From contig NZ_CACSKD010000006.1 of the NCBI RefSeq assembly GCF_902706285.1, forward strand, positions 1 through 64,000: a stretch of 64,000 nucleotides of DNA, written 5' to 3'. Positions within the stretch are counted from its first letter, which is position 1; the number at the start of each line of letters is the position of its first letter. Both the position numbers and the translations under genes were made by a program. Origin of the DNA: Rhizobium sp. 18055 (GTDB taxonomy: Bacteria; Pseudomonadota; Alphaproteobacteria; Rhizobiales; Rhizobiaceae). The notes under the pieces were generated by a model that saw only the letters and a program-made list of their open reading frames with translations, had not been told where the DNA came from and searched no databases. Positions 37,701-47,948 of the stretch are shown here, one piece after another.

Positions 37701-38306
37701 TCCGGCGCCGGAACGATCATCGACGAGGAGGCCGACAATCTGCTCGTTGCCTCGCCGCTCTTCAGCGACAAGCCGAAATCCGATCGCGCCCTGCAGAAAG
37801 GCCGGTTGCTGCACCGCATGCTGCAGATGCTGCCGGAGATCGCAGTTGATGAGCAAGCGGATGCGGCCAGACGCTATGTCGAGCGCGCCGCCCGCTTCTG
37901 GCCCGAGGCGGAGCGCATCAGGCTGGTCGATTCGGTTCTGAAACTATTGGATGCGCCTGATCTGAAAGCTGTGTTTGCAACGCATGCGCAGGCCGAAGTG
38001 TCGATCATGGGAACGCTGTCGCTCGAGGATCGCGACTATGCCGTTTCCGGTCGCGTGGATCGACTGGCCGTGCTCGACGACCGGGTGGTGATCCTCGACT
38101 ACAAGACCAACCGCGTGCCGCCGGAGACCGCGGAGGCCATCCCGTTTGCGCATCGGGCACAGCTTTCCATCTACCGGACGATCCTGGCGCCGCTCTATCC
38201 CGGCAAGCAGATCGACTGCGTTCTCGTCTATACCGAGAACGGGTCGGTTCATACGCTGACGCCGGAGGCGATGGCATTGGCGCTTGCACAGCTCAAGACA
38301 AAGTGA
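34752..38306 (+). CDS. addA: Double-strand break repair helicase AddA
   Basis: UvrD/Rep-superfamily helicase with a C-terminal nuclease, partner of AddB. Walker A NAGSGKTHVL is near residue 40, and motif II reads HILVDEAQDTSPIQW. Motif III is GDEKQSIYSFQGA, the motif V region is MTVHASKGLEAPIVFL and motif VI is LLYVAMTRAADRL. The nuclease site is VVILDYKTNR. From tandem ATGs at 34752/34755 it is 1184 aa; a longer frame from 34686 lies wholly inside addB and has no ribosome site. Confidence 0.95.
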   Translation: MMNDETALPEGDDPLDWTSWTTVQQSIASDPQRSAWVSANAGSGKTHVLTQRVIRLLLAGARPSAILCLTYTKAAASEMSNRVFDRLAEWAVLSDDELSQRIAQIEGAAPDMFKLAEARRLFAKALETPGGLKIQTIHAFCEALLHQFPLEANVAGHFSVLDDRAAATLLSDARRSLLTATTPEQDRALADAFSYVLNLGDESGLETLLGDIVANRNAIKAFTLAAERAGGLEKVLRAQLGLSDNDTETGIAEQYWPLPGLTGAALSLYLELADLKGGAKAQDVAAALKAVVSERDVLRRIPLLEKIFLTVKGEPKADSQFFVKAMLSEAPQLADAVSEARAHVVSCRDRLKIVRMYDATRAALILADRLNRDYDDLKKQRSLLDFEDLITRTADLLTMSDVGPWIHYKLDQGIDHILVDEAQDTSPIQWSVIQSLAEDFFSGDSARSVVRTLFAVGDEKQSIYSFQGARPERFSEESRRTRQRVSQSGLAFSSVRLPLSFRSTSDVLAAVDHIFTPPENARGLSAGGEPVVHRSNRIGQPGAVDLWEMIAPEVAIKEEDWTAPFDATPESAPAAILARQMAHTIDTLVGKQTIIEKGKERLIEAGDILVLVRKRDAFVNALTRALKRRGNIPVAGADRLRLTSHIAVQDLVALGRFLLLPEDDLSLASLMKSPLFDLTEGDIFAVAALRDDGESVWAHFQKFAADGNERLGVAVRLLRLFLEESKALSVHDFYARVLGVHGGRRQFLARLGTEVSDILDEFLTFTLDHETAALPGLQSFISTLELEAPVVKREQDKGRNEVRIMTVHASKGLEAPIVFLVDGGSKAFTHSHMPKLRLLEQHNDRPPMPVWVPLGDLANSLTQADAARIQVLAEEEYRRLLYVAMTRAADRLVVCGYRGVRLNTDSWHAMITAAMDDSHPHVSAATFSGPDGEWQGIQWRVPAVDRRFERADRVEETAARGALPADLSRPLPPQKQLPRPLSPSGAGTIIDEEADNLLVASPLFSDKPKSDRALQKGRLLHRMLQMLPEIAVDEQADAARRYVERAARFWPEAERIRLVDSVLKLLDAPDLKAVFATHAQAEVSIMGTLSLEDRDYAVSGRVDRLAVLDDRVVILDYKTNRVPPETAEAIPFAHRAQLSIYRTILAPLYPGKQIDCVLVYTENGSVHTLTPEAMALALAQLKTK

Positions 38307-38381
38307 AATACCGGTCATTGAAATCCCGCCACCGCACCCTCACATGTGCTTCAACAGGAAATCCTTTAAAGGAGCGGCCTA

Positions 38382-38702
38382 ATGGCTACCGTGAAAGTCG
38401 ATATCAATAATTTCCAGGCTGAAGTGCTGGATTCCGCAGAACCCGTCGTTGTCGATTTCTGGGCTGAATGGTGCGGCCCGTGCAAGATGATCGCGCCGAG
38501 CCTCGAAGAACTCGCCATCGAGTTCCAGGGCAAGGTGAAGGTCGCCAAGCTCAACATCGACGAAAATCCGGAACTTGCCGCCCAGTTCGGCGTACGCTCG
38601 ATTCCGACGCTTGCCATGTTCAAGGGTGGCGAAGTTGCCGACATCAAGGTTGGCGCTGCGCCGAAGACCGCTCTGTCGAGCTGGATTTCAAGCGCCGCTT
38701 AA
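38382..38702 (+). CDS. trxA: Thioredoxin
   Basis: Small dithiol reductase of 106 aa with active site Cys31-Gly-Pro-Cys34 in [10 protein letters not shown] and the cis-Pro loop SIPTLAMF. Start 38382 has AAAGGAG 6 bases upstream. It is separated from addA by 75 bases and followed by its own terminator. It is the general cytoplasmic form rather than an exported one, since no signal peptide is present. Confidence 0.96.
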   Translation: MATVKVDINNFQAEVLDSAEPVVVDFWAEWCGPCKMIAPSLEELAIEFQGKVKVAKLNIDENPELAAQFGVRSIPTLAMFKGGEVADIKVGAAPKTALSSWISSAA

Positions 38703-38724
38703 TTCAGCGATCAGAGACAAGGAC

Positions 38725-38751
38725 AAAGCCCGGCATCGACCGGGCTTTTTT
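38725..38751 (+). terminator. Terminator after trxA
   Basis: AAAGCCCGG (38725-38733) and CCGGGCTTT (38740-38748), 9-bp stem with a 6-base loop, then a T run. It directly abuts the end of the convergent folC. Confidence 0.9.
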
Positions 38752-40103
38752 CATTTGGGGGGCGTGCCGTTGTCGGCAAGCACATCGCCAACCAGATAGA
38801 GCGATCCGCCGATCAGGATGCGTGGCGGGTGCTGCTGTTCGAAGGCGGTTTCCCTGATGGCTTCCAGCGCCTCGCCGACCGTTGACATCGGTTCGGCGAT
38901 CAGGCCCGCGTCATAGGCGGCGTTGGCGAGGATGACCGGGTCGATCATCGCGTCGCTGCCGCGGATCGGCACACAATAGACCTTTTCCGCCAGCCCCTTG
39001 AAGGCCTGGAAGTAGCCGGCCGGGTCCTTGGTGTTGATCATGCCGATGATCAGGAACAGCGGCCGTGGCTGGCGCTCCTCGAAATTGGCCATGGCTTCGG
39101 CAATGACTTCGCCGGCACCGGGATTGTGGCCGCCATCGACCCAGATTTCCGCGCCCGCAGGGGCGCTTGCCATCAGGTGACCTTCGCTGAGCTTCTGCAG
39201 ACGGCCGGGCCATTCGACCGAGGTCATCGCCTTTTCCATCATCGCTTCGGTGACGACAAAGCCTGCGGCCTTGACGGCGCGGATTGCGGCCGCGGCATTG
39301 GCATATTGGTGGCGACCGGGAAGCCGCGGCAGCGGCAGGTCGGCAAGGCCGAATTCGTCCTGATAGACCAGCCGACCGTATTCTTCATGGGCCATGTAAT
39401 CCTGGCCGAAGGCAGCGGTAGGGCAGCCAAGGCGCTCGGCGGTGGACATCAGCACATCAAGGGCGGCGTCATACTCCTGCTTGCCGATCACAACGGGGCA
39501 TTTGCGCTTCATGATGCCGGCCTTTTCGGCGGCAATCAGTTCGACGCGGTCGCCGAGATAGGGCTGGTGATCGAGCGAGATCGGCATGATGACCGAAACC
39601 GCGGGCTCATCGATGACGTTCGTTGCGTCGAAGCGGCCACCAAGGCCAACCTCGATGATCGCGGCATCGGCCGGATGCTCGGAAAACAGGATGAAGGTCA
39701 CGGCCGTCAGGATTTCGAAGACGGTGATCTTCTGGCCGGCATTGGCGTCGGCAACGCGGCGCAGAGCGTCGGCAAACACCGCGTCATCGACCAGCTGACC
39801 GCGACCGCCTTCGACGCCGATGCGATAACGCTCGTGCCACTTGACCAGATGCGGAGAAGTATGGACGTGAGCGCTGTAGCCGCCAGCCTCAAGCAGGGCC
39901 CGGCAAAAGGCCGTGACAGAGCCTTTGCCGTTGGTGCCGGCCACATGAATGACCGGCGGCAGCTTCTTTTGCGGATCGCCGAGAATGGCGAGAAGCCGGG
40001 TGATGCGATCCAGCGAGAGATCAAAGCCCTTGGGATGCAATCCCATCAGCTTGTCGATCTCCTGCGCTGCTTCGCTGACTGCGGTTTGACCTCTTGGTAT
40101 CAT
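38751..40103 (-). CDS. folC: Folylpolyglutamate synthase / dihydrofolate synthase
   Basis: Adds glutamate to dihydropteroate and to tetrahydrofolates. P-loop GTNGKGS is at residues 56-62. The Mur-ligase-like centre has TSPHLVKWHERYR, EVGLGGRFDATN and the C-terminal DGGHNPGAGE. It is 450 aa. It is the last gene of the minus-strand trpFBA-accD-folC run, an arrangement common in alphaproteobacteria, 26 bases after accD. Confidence 0.94.
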   Translation of the reverse strand: MIPRGQTAVSEAAQEIDKLMGLHPKGFDLSLDRITRLLAILGDPQKKLPPVIHVAGTNGKGSVTAFCRALLEAGGYSAHVHTSPHLVKWHERYRIGVEGGRGQLVDDAVFADALRRVADANAGQKITVFEILTAVTFILFSEHPADAAIIEVGLGGRFDATNVIDEPAVSVIMPISLDHQPYLGDRVELIAAEKAGIMKRKCPVVIGKQEYDAALDVLMSTAERLGCPTAAFGQDYMAHEEYGRLVYQDEFGLADLPLPRLPGRHQYANAAAAIRAVKAAGFVVTEAMMEKAMTSVEWPGRLQKLSEGHLMASAPAGAEIWVDGGHNPGAGEVIAEAMANFEERQPRPLFLIIGMINTKDPAGYFQAFKGLAEKVYCVPIRGSDAMIDPVILANAAYDAGLIAEPMSTVGEALEAIRETAFEQQHPPRILIGGSLYLVGDVLADNGTPPK

Positions 40104-40129
40104 CGCTCAACCGCCTGTGATTGTTACGA

Positions 40130-41032
40130 TCAGGCGCTTGCGGCAATCGCAAGCGCACCGGTGCTTTCGGTAGAAACGGTCGCCGGCTTCTTGGTCAGTA
40201 TCTTCAATATCCGCGCCAGCGTTTCCGGAATGTCGTGGCGCTTGATTACCATGTCGATCATGCCATGTTCCAGCAGGTATTCCGAGGTCTGGAAGCCTTC
40301 AGGCAGCTTTTCGCGGATGGTCTGCTCGATGACGCGCTTGCCGGCAAAGCAGATTTCGGCGCCCGGCTCCGCCATCTGGATATCGCCAAGCATGGCGTAG
40401 GAAGCAGTGACGCCACCGGTGGTCGGGTTGGTGAGAACCACGATGTAGGGCTGGCCAGCTTCCTTCAGCATATCGACGGCAACGGTCGTGCGTGGCAGCT
40501 GCATCAGCGACAGGATACCTTCCTGCATGCGGGCGCCGCCCGAGGCCGGGAACATTACCAGCGGGCACTTCTCGGCGATGGCGCGCTCGAAGGCCTTGAC
40601 GATGGCTTCACCGGCAGCGATGCCGAGCGAACCGCCCATGAAATTGAACTCATGAACGACGGCAACCAGCTTCAGGCCACGCACCTTGCCGAGGCCGGCA
40701 ACGATGGTGTCTTCCTGATCGGTCTTGATGCGGCTGTCGCGCAGGCGATCGGTGTACTTCTTGGAATCGCGGAACTTCAGCGGATCCTGGGCGACCTTCG
40801 GCTGAACGAACGCCTCATAGGCGCCATCGTCGAACAGATCGGTCAGCCGGGCCTTGGCCGGCATCTTCATGTGATAGCCGGAGGCCGGGATGACCCACTT
40901 GTTGTCTTCCAGATCCTTGTGAAAGACCATTTCACCCGTTTCCGGGCACTTGATCCAGAGGTTCTCCGGCACTTCGCGACGGCCCAGCATGGAATTGATG
41001 CGGGGGCGAACGTAGTTGGTGATCCAGTTCAA
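40130..41032 (-). CDS. accD: Acetyl-CoA carboxylase carboxyltransferase subunit beta (no zinc ribbon)
   Basis: Transfers carboxyl from biotin to acetyl-CoA, the committed step of fatty acid synthesis; acts with AccA. The crotonase-like core is intact ([40 protein letters not shown]). The N-terminal ribbon that carries CxxC...CxxC in E. coli reads [10 protein letters not shown]...VIPASGYHM, so only one of four cysteines remains and zinc binding is very unlikely. The start is TTG at 41032: MNWITNYV is the family N-terminus and AGGAG lies 8 bases upstream. It is 300 aa. Confidence 0.94.
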   Translation of the reverse strand: MNWITNYVRPRINSMLGRREVPENLWIKCPETGEMVFHKDLEDNKWVIPASGYHMKMPAKARLTDLFDDGAYEAFVQPKVAQDPLKFRDSKKYTDRLRDSRIKTDQEDTIVAGLGKVRGLKLVAVVHEFNFMGGSLGIAAGEAIVKAFERAIAEKCPLVMFPASGGARMQEGILSLMQLPRTTVAVDMLKEAGQPYIVVLTNPTTGGVTASYAMLGDIQMAEPGAEICFAGKRVIEQTIREKLPEGFQTSEYLLEHGMIDMVIKRHDIPETLARILKILTKKPATVSTESTGALAIAASA

Positions 41033-41071
41033 GTCGAAAACTCCTGATTAACTCTTGCCAATGTGGGGAAA

Positions 41072-41911
41072 CTATTCGGCAGCAACAAGGCGCGCCGAAC
41101 GTGTTCCCGATGACAGCCCGCGAACGAGCGTTGCGACCGCCTGCACGGTATCGGCTGTCGCCTTCCCGTCCTTGCTCAGGCTGAGGGCGACCTGGTTGAC
41201 GATTGCCGTGCCGACAACGACACCATCGGCAGAGCCGCCGATCACCTTTGCATGCTCGGCCGTCTTGATGCCGAAGCCGACGCAGACGGGCAGATTGGTG
41301 TGCTGCTTGATGCGCTGGACAGCGCCAGAGACCAGCGATGGATCGGGCATGGCCGAACCGGTGATGCCGTTCATCGAGACGTAATAGACGAAGCCGGAGG
41401 TGTTCTTCAACACGGTGGGCAGACGCCTTTCGTCGGTGGTCGGCGTCGCCAGGCGAATGAAGTTGATGCCCTTGCGAATTGCCGGGATGCAGAGTTCGTC
41501 ATCCATCTCAGGTGGCAGATCGACAACGATCAGGCCGTCGATGCCAGACGCGATCGCATCATCCAAGAAGGTTTCGACACCGTAAATGTAGATCGGGTTG
41601 TAGTAGCCCATCATGACGATCGGCGTCGCATCGTCGGTCTTGCGGAAATCGGCGGCGAGCTGCAGCGTCTTCTTCAGCGTCTGTCCCGCTTTCAGCGCGC
41701 GCTGACCTGCCAGCTGAATGGCCGGGCCGTCGGCCATCGGATCGGAGAACGGCATGCCGAGCTCGATAATGTCGGAGCCAGCGTCCGGCAGGGCCTTCAT
41801 GATGCCGAGCGAGGTGTCGTAGTCGGGATCGCCGCCCATGAAATAGGTGACCAGCGCCGGGCGGCCTTCGGCTTTCAGATCGGCAAAGCGTTTGTCCATA
41901 CGTGCGGTCAT
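41072..41911 (-). CDS. trpA: Tryptophan synthase alpha chain
   Basis: Cleaves indole-3-glycerol phosphate to indole, which tunnels to TrpB. Catalytic Glu50 ([16 protein letters not shown]) and Asp61 are present, as are phosphate-binding GFGIKT and the region around GSADG near the C-terminus. It is 279 aa. It follows trpB after 3 bases on the same strand. Confidence 0.96.
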   Translation of the reverse strand: MTARMDKRFADLKAEGRPALVTYFMGGDPDYDTSLGIMKALPDAGSDIIELGMPFSDPMADGPAIQLAGQRALKAGQTLKKTLQLAADFRKTDDATPIVMMGYYNPIYIYGVETFLDDAIASGIDGLIVVDLPPEMDDELCIPAIRKGINFIRLATPTTDERRLPTVLKNTSGFVYYVSMNGITGSAMPDPSLVSGAVQRIKQHTNLPVCVGFGIKTAEHAKVIGGSADGVVVGTAIVNQVALSLSKDGKATADTVQAVATLVRGLSSGTRSARLVAAE

Positions 41912-41914
41912 GAC

Positions 41915-43135
41915 TTAAGCATCCATTCCGAGAATCTTGGCGACAGTGAAGATGTCCTTGTCGCCGCGGCCGGAGAGGTTCATCAGGATGATCTCGTCCT
42001 TGCCCATCTTCGGTGCACGCTTGATGACTTCGGCCAGCGCATGTGACGGTTCGAGCGCCGGAATGATCCCTTCGAGGCGCGTCAACATCTGGAAGGCTTC
42101 GAGCGCTTCGTGGTCCATGATCGGCACGTATTCGACGCGACCGATATCGTTCAGGTAGGAGTGCTCAGGGCCGATGCCCGGATAATCGAGGCCGGCCGAG
42201 ATCGAGTGGCCTTCCTTGATCTGGCCGTCGCCATCCTGCAGCAGATAGGTACGGTTGCCGTGCAGAACGCCCGGCGAACCGGCCGTGATCGAGGCACAGT
42301 GTTCGTCGCCCTGCAGGCCCTTGCCGCCGGCTTCGACGCCGACGATCTTGACGCTGGGGTCGTCCAGGAACGAGTGGAAGATGCCGATCGCATTCGAACC
42401 GCCGCCGACGGCAGCGATAACCAGATCAGGCAGCCGACCTTCGGCTTCCATCATCTGTTCCTTGGATTCGGCGCCGATCACGGACTGAAAATCGCGCACC
42501 ATCTCAGGATAAGGATGAGGACCGGCAGCGGTGCCGATCAGGTAGTAGGTGTCATCGACATTGGTGACCCAGTCGCGAAGCGCTTCGTTCATCGCGTCCT
42601 TCAGCGTGCCGTGGCCAGCCGTCACCGGCTTCACTTCGGCGCCGAGGAGCTTCATGCGGAACACGTTCGGCGCCTGGCGCTCGACATCGGTCGCGCCCAT
42701 GTAGACAACACATGGAAGGCCGAAGCGGGCGGCGACGGTTGCCGAGGCAACGCCGTGCTGGCCGGCACCGGTTTCAGCAATGATGCGGGTCTTGCCCATG
42801 CGCTTGGCAAGCAGGATCTGGCCGATGCAATTGTTGATCTTGTGCGAACCGGTGTGGTTCAGCTCTTCGCGCTTGAAATAGATCTTGGCACCGCCGAGTT
42901 CGGCGGTCAGGCGCTCGGCGAAATAGAGCGGGCTCGGGCGGCCGATATAATGGGCGCCGAGGTGCTTCAGTTCCGCCTGAAATTCCAGATCGGTCTTCGC
43001 CTTGTCCCATTCAGCCTGGAGCTCCAGGATCAATGGCATCAGCGTTTCGGCAACAAAGCGGCCGCCGTAAATGCCGAAACGGCCATCCTCATCGGGGCCG
43101 GAACGGAAGGAATTGGGTTTTGGCGTCTCGTTCAT
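41915..43135 (-). CDS. trpB: Tryptophan synthase beta chain
   Basis: PLP enzyme joining indole and serine. The PLP lysine is Lys99 in [13 protein letters not shown] and the phosphate-binding loop is GGGSNAIG. The tunnel and COMM domain segment [10 protein letters not shown] is present. From ATG 43135 ([13 protein letters not shown]) it is 406 aa, with AGGGAG 6 bases upstream; the frame opens 20 codons earlier, overlapping trpF, without a ribosome site. Confidence 0.96.
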   Translation of the reverse strand: MNETPKPNSFRSGPDEDGRFGIYGGRFVAETLMPLILELQAEWDKAKTDLEFQAELKHLGAHYIGRPSPLYFAERLTAELGGAKIYFKREELNHTGSHKINNCIGQILLAKRMGKTRIIAETGAGQHGVASATVAARFGLPCVVYMGATDVERQAPNVFRMKLLGAEVKPVTAGHGTLKDAMNEALRDWVTNVDDTYYLIGTAAGPHPYPEMVRDFQSVIGAESKEQMMEAEGRLPDLVIAAVGGGSNAIGIFHSFLDDPSVKIVGVEAGGKGLQGDEHCASITAGSPGVLHGNRTYLLQDGDGQIKEGHSISAGLDYPGIGPEHSYLNDIGRVEYVPIMDHEALEAFQMLTRLEGIIPALEPSHALAEVIKRAPKMGKDEIILMNLSGRGDKDIFTVAKILGMDA

Positions 43136-43136
43136 T

Positions 43137-43805
43137 TCAACTCCCTGAGGCCATTTCAGGCTGGCATGCCTGCTCGACCGCATCGAAAAATTCATCGATC
43201 ATTGCGACGTTTTTCACGCCGGGTGCGCTTTCCACGCCTGAGGATGCATCGATCCCCGGTGCCTTGGTGATGGCAAGCGCTTCGGCAATATTGCCTCTGT
43301 TGAGACCACCGGAAAGCATGTAATCCACGCTGCCGTCAAGCCAGCTGAGCAAGCCCCAATCGAAGGACACGCCATTGCCGCCTGGCAATTCGGAGCCCTT
43401 CGGGGGCTTTGCGTCGAACAGGAAGCGGTCGGCGATACCGATATAGGCTTCCACGCGCTTCAGATCATCAGCGGTTCGTATCGAAAACGCCTTCATCACA
43501 GGCAGACCGTAGACAGCCTTTATAGTGAGAACACGTTCGGGGCTTTCGTCGCCATGAAGCTGCAGCATATCCGGCTTCAGTAGCGCGACGATCTCATCCA
43601 GATCATCGTTGGTCGGGTTGACAACCACGGCAACGATCTTGGCGCGTCCACGGATGGCCTCAGCCAACTGTCCTGCAACGTCGGGCTCGACATAACGCGG
43701 GCTCTTTTCAAAAAAGATGAATCCGATATGGGTCGCGCCACGCGTCAGCGCGCGATCAATCGCTTCGGCCGTCTTCAGACCGCAGATTTTTATATCCGGT
43801 TTCAT
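43137..43805 (-). CDS. trpF: Phosphoribosylanthranilate isomerase
   Basis: Amadori rearrangement of PRA to CdRP in tryptophan synthesis. Catalytic Cys8 (KICGLKT) and the Asp of LFDAKPPKG are present, with phosphate site SGGL and GIDASSGVE near the C-terminus. The monofunctional 222-aa form is first in trpFBA-accD-folC. trpB follows one base after its stop. The trpC and trpD steps are not in this window. Confidence 0.95.
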   Translation of the reverse strand: MKPDIKICGLKTAEAIDRALTRGATHIGFIFFEKSPRYVEPDVAGQLAEAIRGRAKIVAVVVNPTNDDLDEIVALLKPDMLQLHGDESPERVLTIKAVYGLPVMKAFSIRTADDLKRVEAYIGIADRFLFDAKPPKGSELPGGNGVSFDWGLLSWLDGSVDYMLSGGLNRGNIAEALAITKAPGIDASSGVESAPGVKNVAMIDEFFDAVEQACQPEMASGS

Positions 43806-43880
43806 GGCAGCGAAGTGACACGAAAAACGCTGTGAGTCGAGCCAATTTGCGACGGTGACTGTATTTTGAGCGCTTATGCC

Positions 43881-44648
43881 TCAGTCAAAATCGATCGCGT
43901 GCAGCAGGCTGCCATGCCGCTTCAACCAGGACTTGGATACTTCCATATCCGGGCAGAGCTTCTTGCAAAGGGCCCAGAAGTGCGGGCCGTGGTTCATTTC
44001 CTTGAGATGGGCAACCTCGTGGGCGGCGAGGTAATCGACGACGGCGGGCGGCGCCATGACAATCCGCCAGGAAAAGCTCAGGTTTCCCTCTGCAGAACAC
44101 GAACCCCAGCGGCTGCGGGTGTCCTTCATCGAGATCGACTTGATCGTCGCCTTGATCGACCGTGCGTGCAACCTTGCCAGCCGCTCGAGTTCGGCGCGTG
44201 CTTCCTTCTTCAGAAAGGTGGCGATGCGGCGGCCGATATGCTCGGGCATGCCGCTAACCTTGATAACCGGCCTGCCGTCGAGAGTAATGGCCTCAGTCAG
44301 GCCACGCAGGCTGCCGGTGTGCTGGATGCGATGGGAAACGCCGCGAAAGAGGATGGTGCCGCCGTCATGCAGTCCGGCATCGGTGGAAAATTTCGCGAGC
44401 TTGGTGAGGAGCCAGCCCTGGTGCCGGTCGAGGAAATCGTTGACTTCGCGTTGAGGAAGACCGCTTGGGATCGTCATCTTCAAGGCGCGCCCGCCGGGCT
44501 CGATGCGGAGCGTGATGCGGGTCGCCCGTTCGTGCTGTTTGATCGTCAGCGGCATCAGCCGTCCGGCAACGTCAAGCGTCCGGGTCTCGGGCGGAGCCGG
44601 TTTACGGACGCTGCGGCGTGGCTTGGCGAGAAGCGGGAACATCGGCAT
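43881..44648 (-). CDS. YgjP/SprT-like zinc metalloprotease (DUF45)
   Basis: 255-aa protein of the YgjP-like (DUF45) metallopeptidase family. The zinc site HEVAH is at 210-214 with a third ligand in MNHGPHFW (220-223). Upstream is the family SRWGSCSAEGNLSFSWRI segment. The substrate is unknown. A basic, Pro-rich N-terminus precedes the beta-rich domain. It lies upstream of trpF on the same strand with a 75-base gap, and downstream of DUF2852 past duplicated terminators, so it is probably an independent unit. Confidence 0.85.
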   Translation of the reverse strand: MPMFPLLAKPRRSVRKPAPPETRTLDVAGRLMPLTIKQHERATRITLRIEPGGRALKMTIPSGLPQREVNDFLDRHQGWLLTKLAKFSTDAGLHDGGTILFRGVSHRIQHTGSLRGLTEAITLDGRPVIKVSGMPEHIGRRIATFLKKEARAELERLARLHARSIKATIKSISMKDTRSRWGSCSAEGNLSFSWRIVMAPPAVVDYLAAHEVAHLKEMNHGPHFWALCKKLCPDMEVSKSWLKRHGSLLHAIDFD

Positions 44649-44670
44649 TTTCTATATGATTCGTGGCAAT

Positions 44671-44750
44671 TCCAGTCAAAGAAAAACCGGCATCGGGGGA
44701 TGTCGGCTGGTCCAATCAAAGAAAAACCGGCATCGGAGGATGCCGGCTGG
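44671..44750 (-). repeat. 40-bp tandem duplication containing two terminator hairpins
   Basis: Positions 44671-44710 and 44711-44750 are 40-bp copies that differ at three bases. Each carries a hairpin (copy two: CCGGCATC, GGAG, GATGCCGG). On the minus strand each stem is followed by TTTTTCTTTG, so both act as terminators of the DUF2852 gene. In copy one a base change (GATGTCGG) leaves a G-T pair in the stem. Confidence 0.85.
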
Positions 44751-44771
44751 AGTTTTCGGTGCGGAATGTGA

Positions 44772-45206
44772 TTACGGCGTCTGATACTCGGCAACCGGAC
44801 CGTTGTCGTCGCGCTTGGCGTTCTTGCGATCGCGCATGAAGCGGTCGAACTCGTCCTGGTCCTTGGCGCGGCGTAGTTCTCGCGCGTAGGTGTCGAATTC
44901 CTCGCGCATTTCATTGAGCTTGCGGCGTTCTTCCTCAAGCCTGTCGAGCTCGGCCTTGCGCCAGTCGTCAAACGCAACGTTGCCCGTGGTGAAGTGCGGG
45001 CGGTGACGGTGGCTCGAACGGCGGCAGCTGGAGAACAGCCCATCGGCGGCGCTGTTGGCGTCGCGCTTGAAGCCCTGCAGGCGCTCCCCGAAGATGATGT
45101 AGGCGAGCATGGCGAGACCCAGAGGCCAGAAAACCACGAAGCCGAGCACCATCAGGGCAATGGTAGCCGGAGTCCAATCCGGTCGAAGCAATGCTGACTG
45201 GTTCAT
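44772..45206 (-). CDS. DUF2852 membrane protein, function unknown
   Basis: 144-aa protein of the DUF2852 family. One hydrophobic stretch near the N-terminus (ATIALMVLGFVVFWPLGLAMLAYIIFG) is followed by a charged coiled-coil region (about 85-125: DDWRKAELDRLEEERRKLNEMREEFDTYARELRR). Function is unknown; such an anchor plus coiled coil suggests a small envelope scaffold. Start 45206 (MNQSALLRPDW) has GAGG upstream; ATGs at 45224 and 45287 are less likely. Two terminators follow. Confidence 0.8.
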   Translation of the reverse strand: MNQSALLRPDWTPATIALMVLGFVVFWPLGLAMLAYIIFGERLQGFKRDANSAADGLFSSCRRSSHRHRPHFTTGNVAFDDWRKAELDRLEEERRKLNEMREEFDTYARELRRAKDQDEFDRFMRDRKNAKRDDNGPVAEYQTP

Positions 45207-45351
45207 CGTGCGGTATCCTCGCATTTCCGCGTCGGCGAAATGCCGAACGCTGGAAATCGATGTGGTTACCGAACCAAGGCGCTTCAAGACGGTTTTCGTT
45301 CAAATCGAACAAAGCCTTGAAATGAAATCACTAATTCAGCCCCCCCCTAAA

Positions 45352-46629
<1,278 letters not shown>

Positions 46630-46795
46630 GAGATGCGCCACCTTTTGTTTCACTGGGAAGACGATGTCTTTCACCTGAAAGATGATACCTGTTGAAGCGG
46701 CATCGAACTCTTTCCAACGACGTGCTGGCATCTCAACGCACTGTAACAGGTTTTTGTTGCACAGCAACATTAGCTATCCGCACCGCAAAAAAGAA

Positions 46796-46820
46796 ATGCC
46801 GGAGATCATATCCCCGGCAT
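46796..46820 (-). terminator. Terminator of the FAH-family gene
   Basis: ATGCCGG (46796-46802) and CCGGCAT (46814-46820), 7-bp stem with an 11-base loop. On the minus strand it is followed by TTTCTTTTTTG. It lies 39 bases past the stop of the hydrolase gene. Confidence 0.75.
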
Positions 46821-46858
46821 GATGGTGCGCTCCAATGCTTAAGACTCGTAAAATGAGC

Positions 46859-47701
46859 CTATGCGTCGGCAAGAAATGTCTGTTTCTGGGTGCCGAGCCC
46901 TTCGATGCCAAGTTCGACGACATCGCCCGCCTTCAGGAAACGCTGCGGCTTCATGCCGAGGCCGACGCCCGGAGGCGTACCGGTCGATATTACATCGCCC
47001 GGATGAAGCGACATGAACTGGCTGAGGTATGAAACGACAAAGGCGACGCCATAGACCATGGTCTTCGAGGAGCCGTTCTGCATCGTTTCGCCATTCACCT
47101 TCAGCCACATGCCGAGGTTCTGCGGGTCCGAGATCTCGTCCTTGGTAACGAGCCATGGGCCGATGGGGCCGAACGTGTCGCAGGACTTTCCCTTGGTCCA
47201 CTGGCCCGCGCGCTCGGACTGGAAGGCGCGCTCGGATACATCATGAGAAACACAGTAGCCGGCTACGTAATCTAATGCGTCCGCTTCGTTGACATATTTC
47301 GCAGTCTTGCCAATGATAACGCCGAGTTCGACTTCCCAGTCGGTCTTTTCAGAGCCGCGGGGGATCAGAACATTGTCATCAGGGCCGACGATAGCCGAGG
47401 TGGCCTTCATGAAGATGACAGGTTCGGGCGGCACCGCAGCACCGGTTTCGGCGGCGTGGTCGGAAAAATTGAGGCCGATGCAGATGAACTTTCCGGTACC
47501 GGCCACGCAAGCGCCGATACGGCCCGGTTGCAGCTCCGGAAGGCTCCTGGGATCAAGCTTTGCCAGCTTCGCGAGGCTGTCTGGCGAGATCGCTTTCCCT
47601 GCAATATCGGGCACATGGGCCGATAAATCGCGAATCTTGCCATCGGCATCCAGCATGGCCGGCTTCTCTTGGCCCACCTCTCCAACGCGCATGAGTTTCA
47701 T
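46859..47701 (-). CDS. Fumarylacetoacetate hydrolase family protein
   Basis: 280-aa FAH-fold enzyme. Metal ligands are in WEVELGVIIGK and the conserved Asp in SHDVSERAFQ. Further motifs are KSCDTFGPIGPW and the C-terminal GDVISTGTPPGVG. The reaction is C-C bond cleavage or decarboxylation of a beta-diketo acid. The 280-aa size and N-terminal pattern resemble the ureidoglycolate lyase / 2,4-diketo-3-deoxy-L-fuconate hydrolase subgroup, but the substrate cannot be set. ATG 47701 has GAGGAGG upstream. Confidence 0.88.
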   Translation of the reverse strand: MKLMRVGEVGQEKPAMLDADGKIRDLSAHVPDIAGKAISPDSLAKLAKLDPRSLPELQPGRIGACVAGTGKFICIGLNFSDHAAETGAAVPPEPVIFMKATSAIVGPDDNVLIPRGSEKTDWEVELGVIIGKTAKYVNEADALDYVAGYCVSHDVSERAFQSERAGQWTKGKSCDTFGPIGPWLVTKDEISDPQNLGMWLKVNGETMQNGSSKTMVYGVAFVVSYLSQFMSLHPGDVISTGTPPGVGLGMKPQRFLKAGDVVELGIEGLGTQKQTFLADA

Positions 47702-47948
47702 GGAATATCCTCCTCAGCATGAGCAACGTTTCAATCACCTATGAACGAATTATTCACGGGTGTCATTACGGCTTTTCACCGGAGCGGTACGCCTTGCTCG
47801 GAAAATCTCGGTGAAGGGCGATCTTCTCGTGCGTTCGTCGAGGCCCTCCAGATGCGTGTTGGAGGCTTTGTTCTTGAAACTGTCCATTTAGCTGCCATGT
47901 TCGCGTTTAACCTTGAAGACCTATTTCCCTTAACCCGCCGGAATACCC

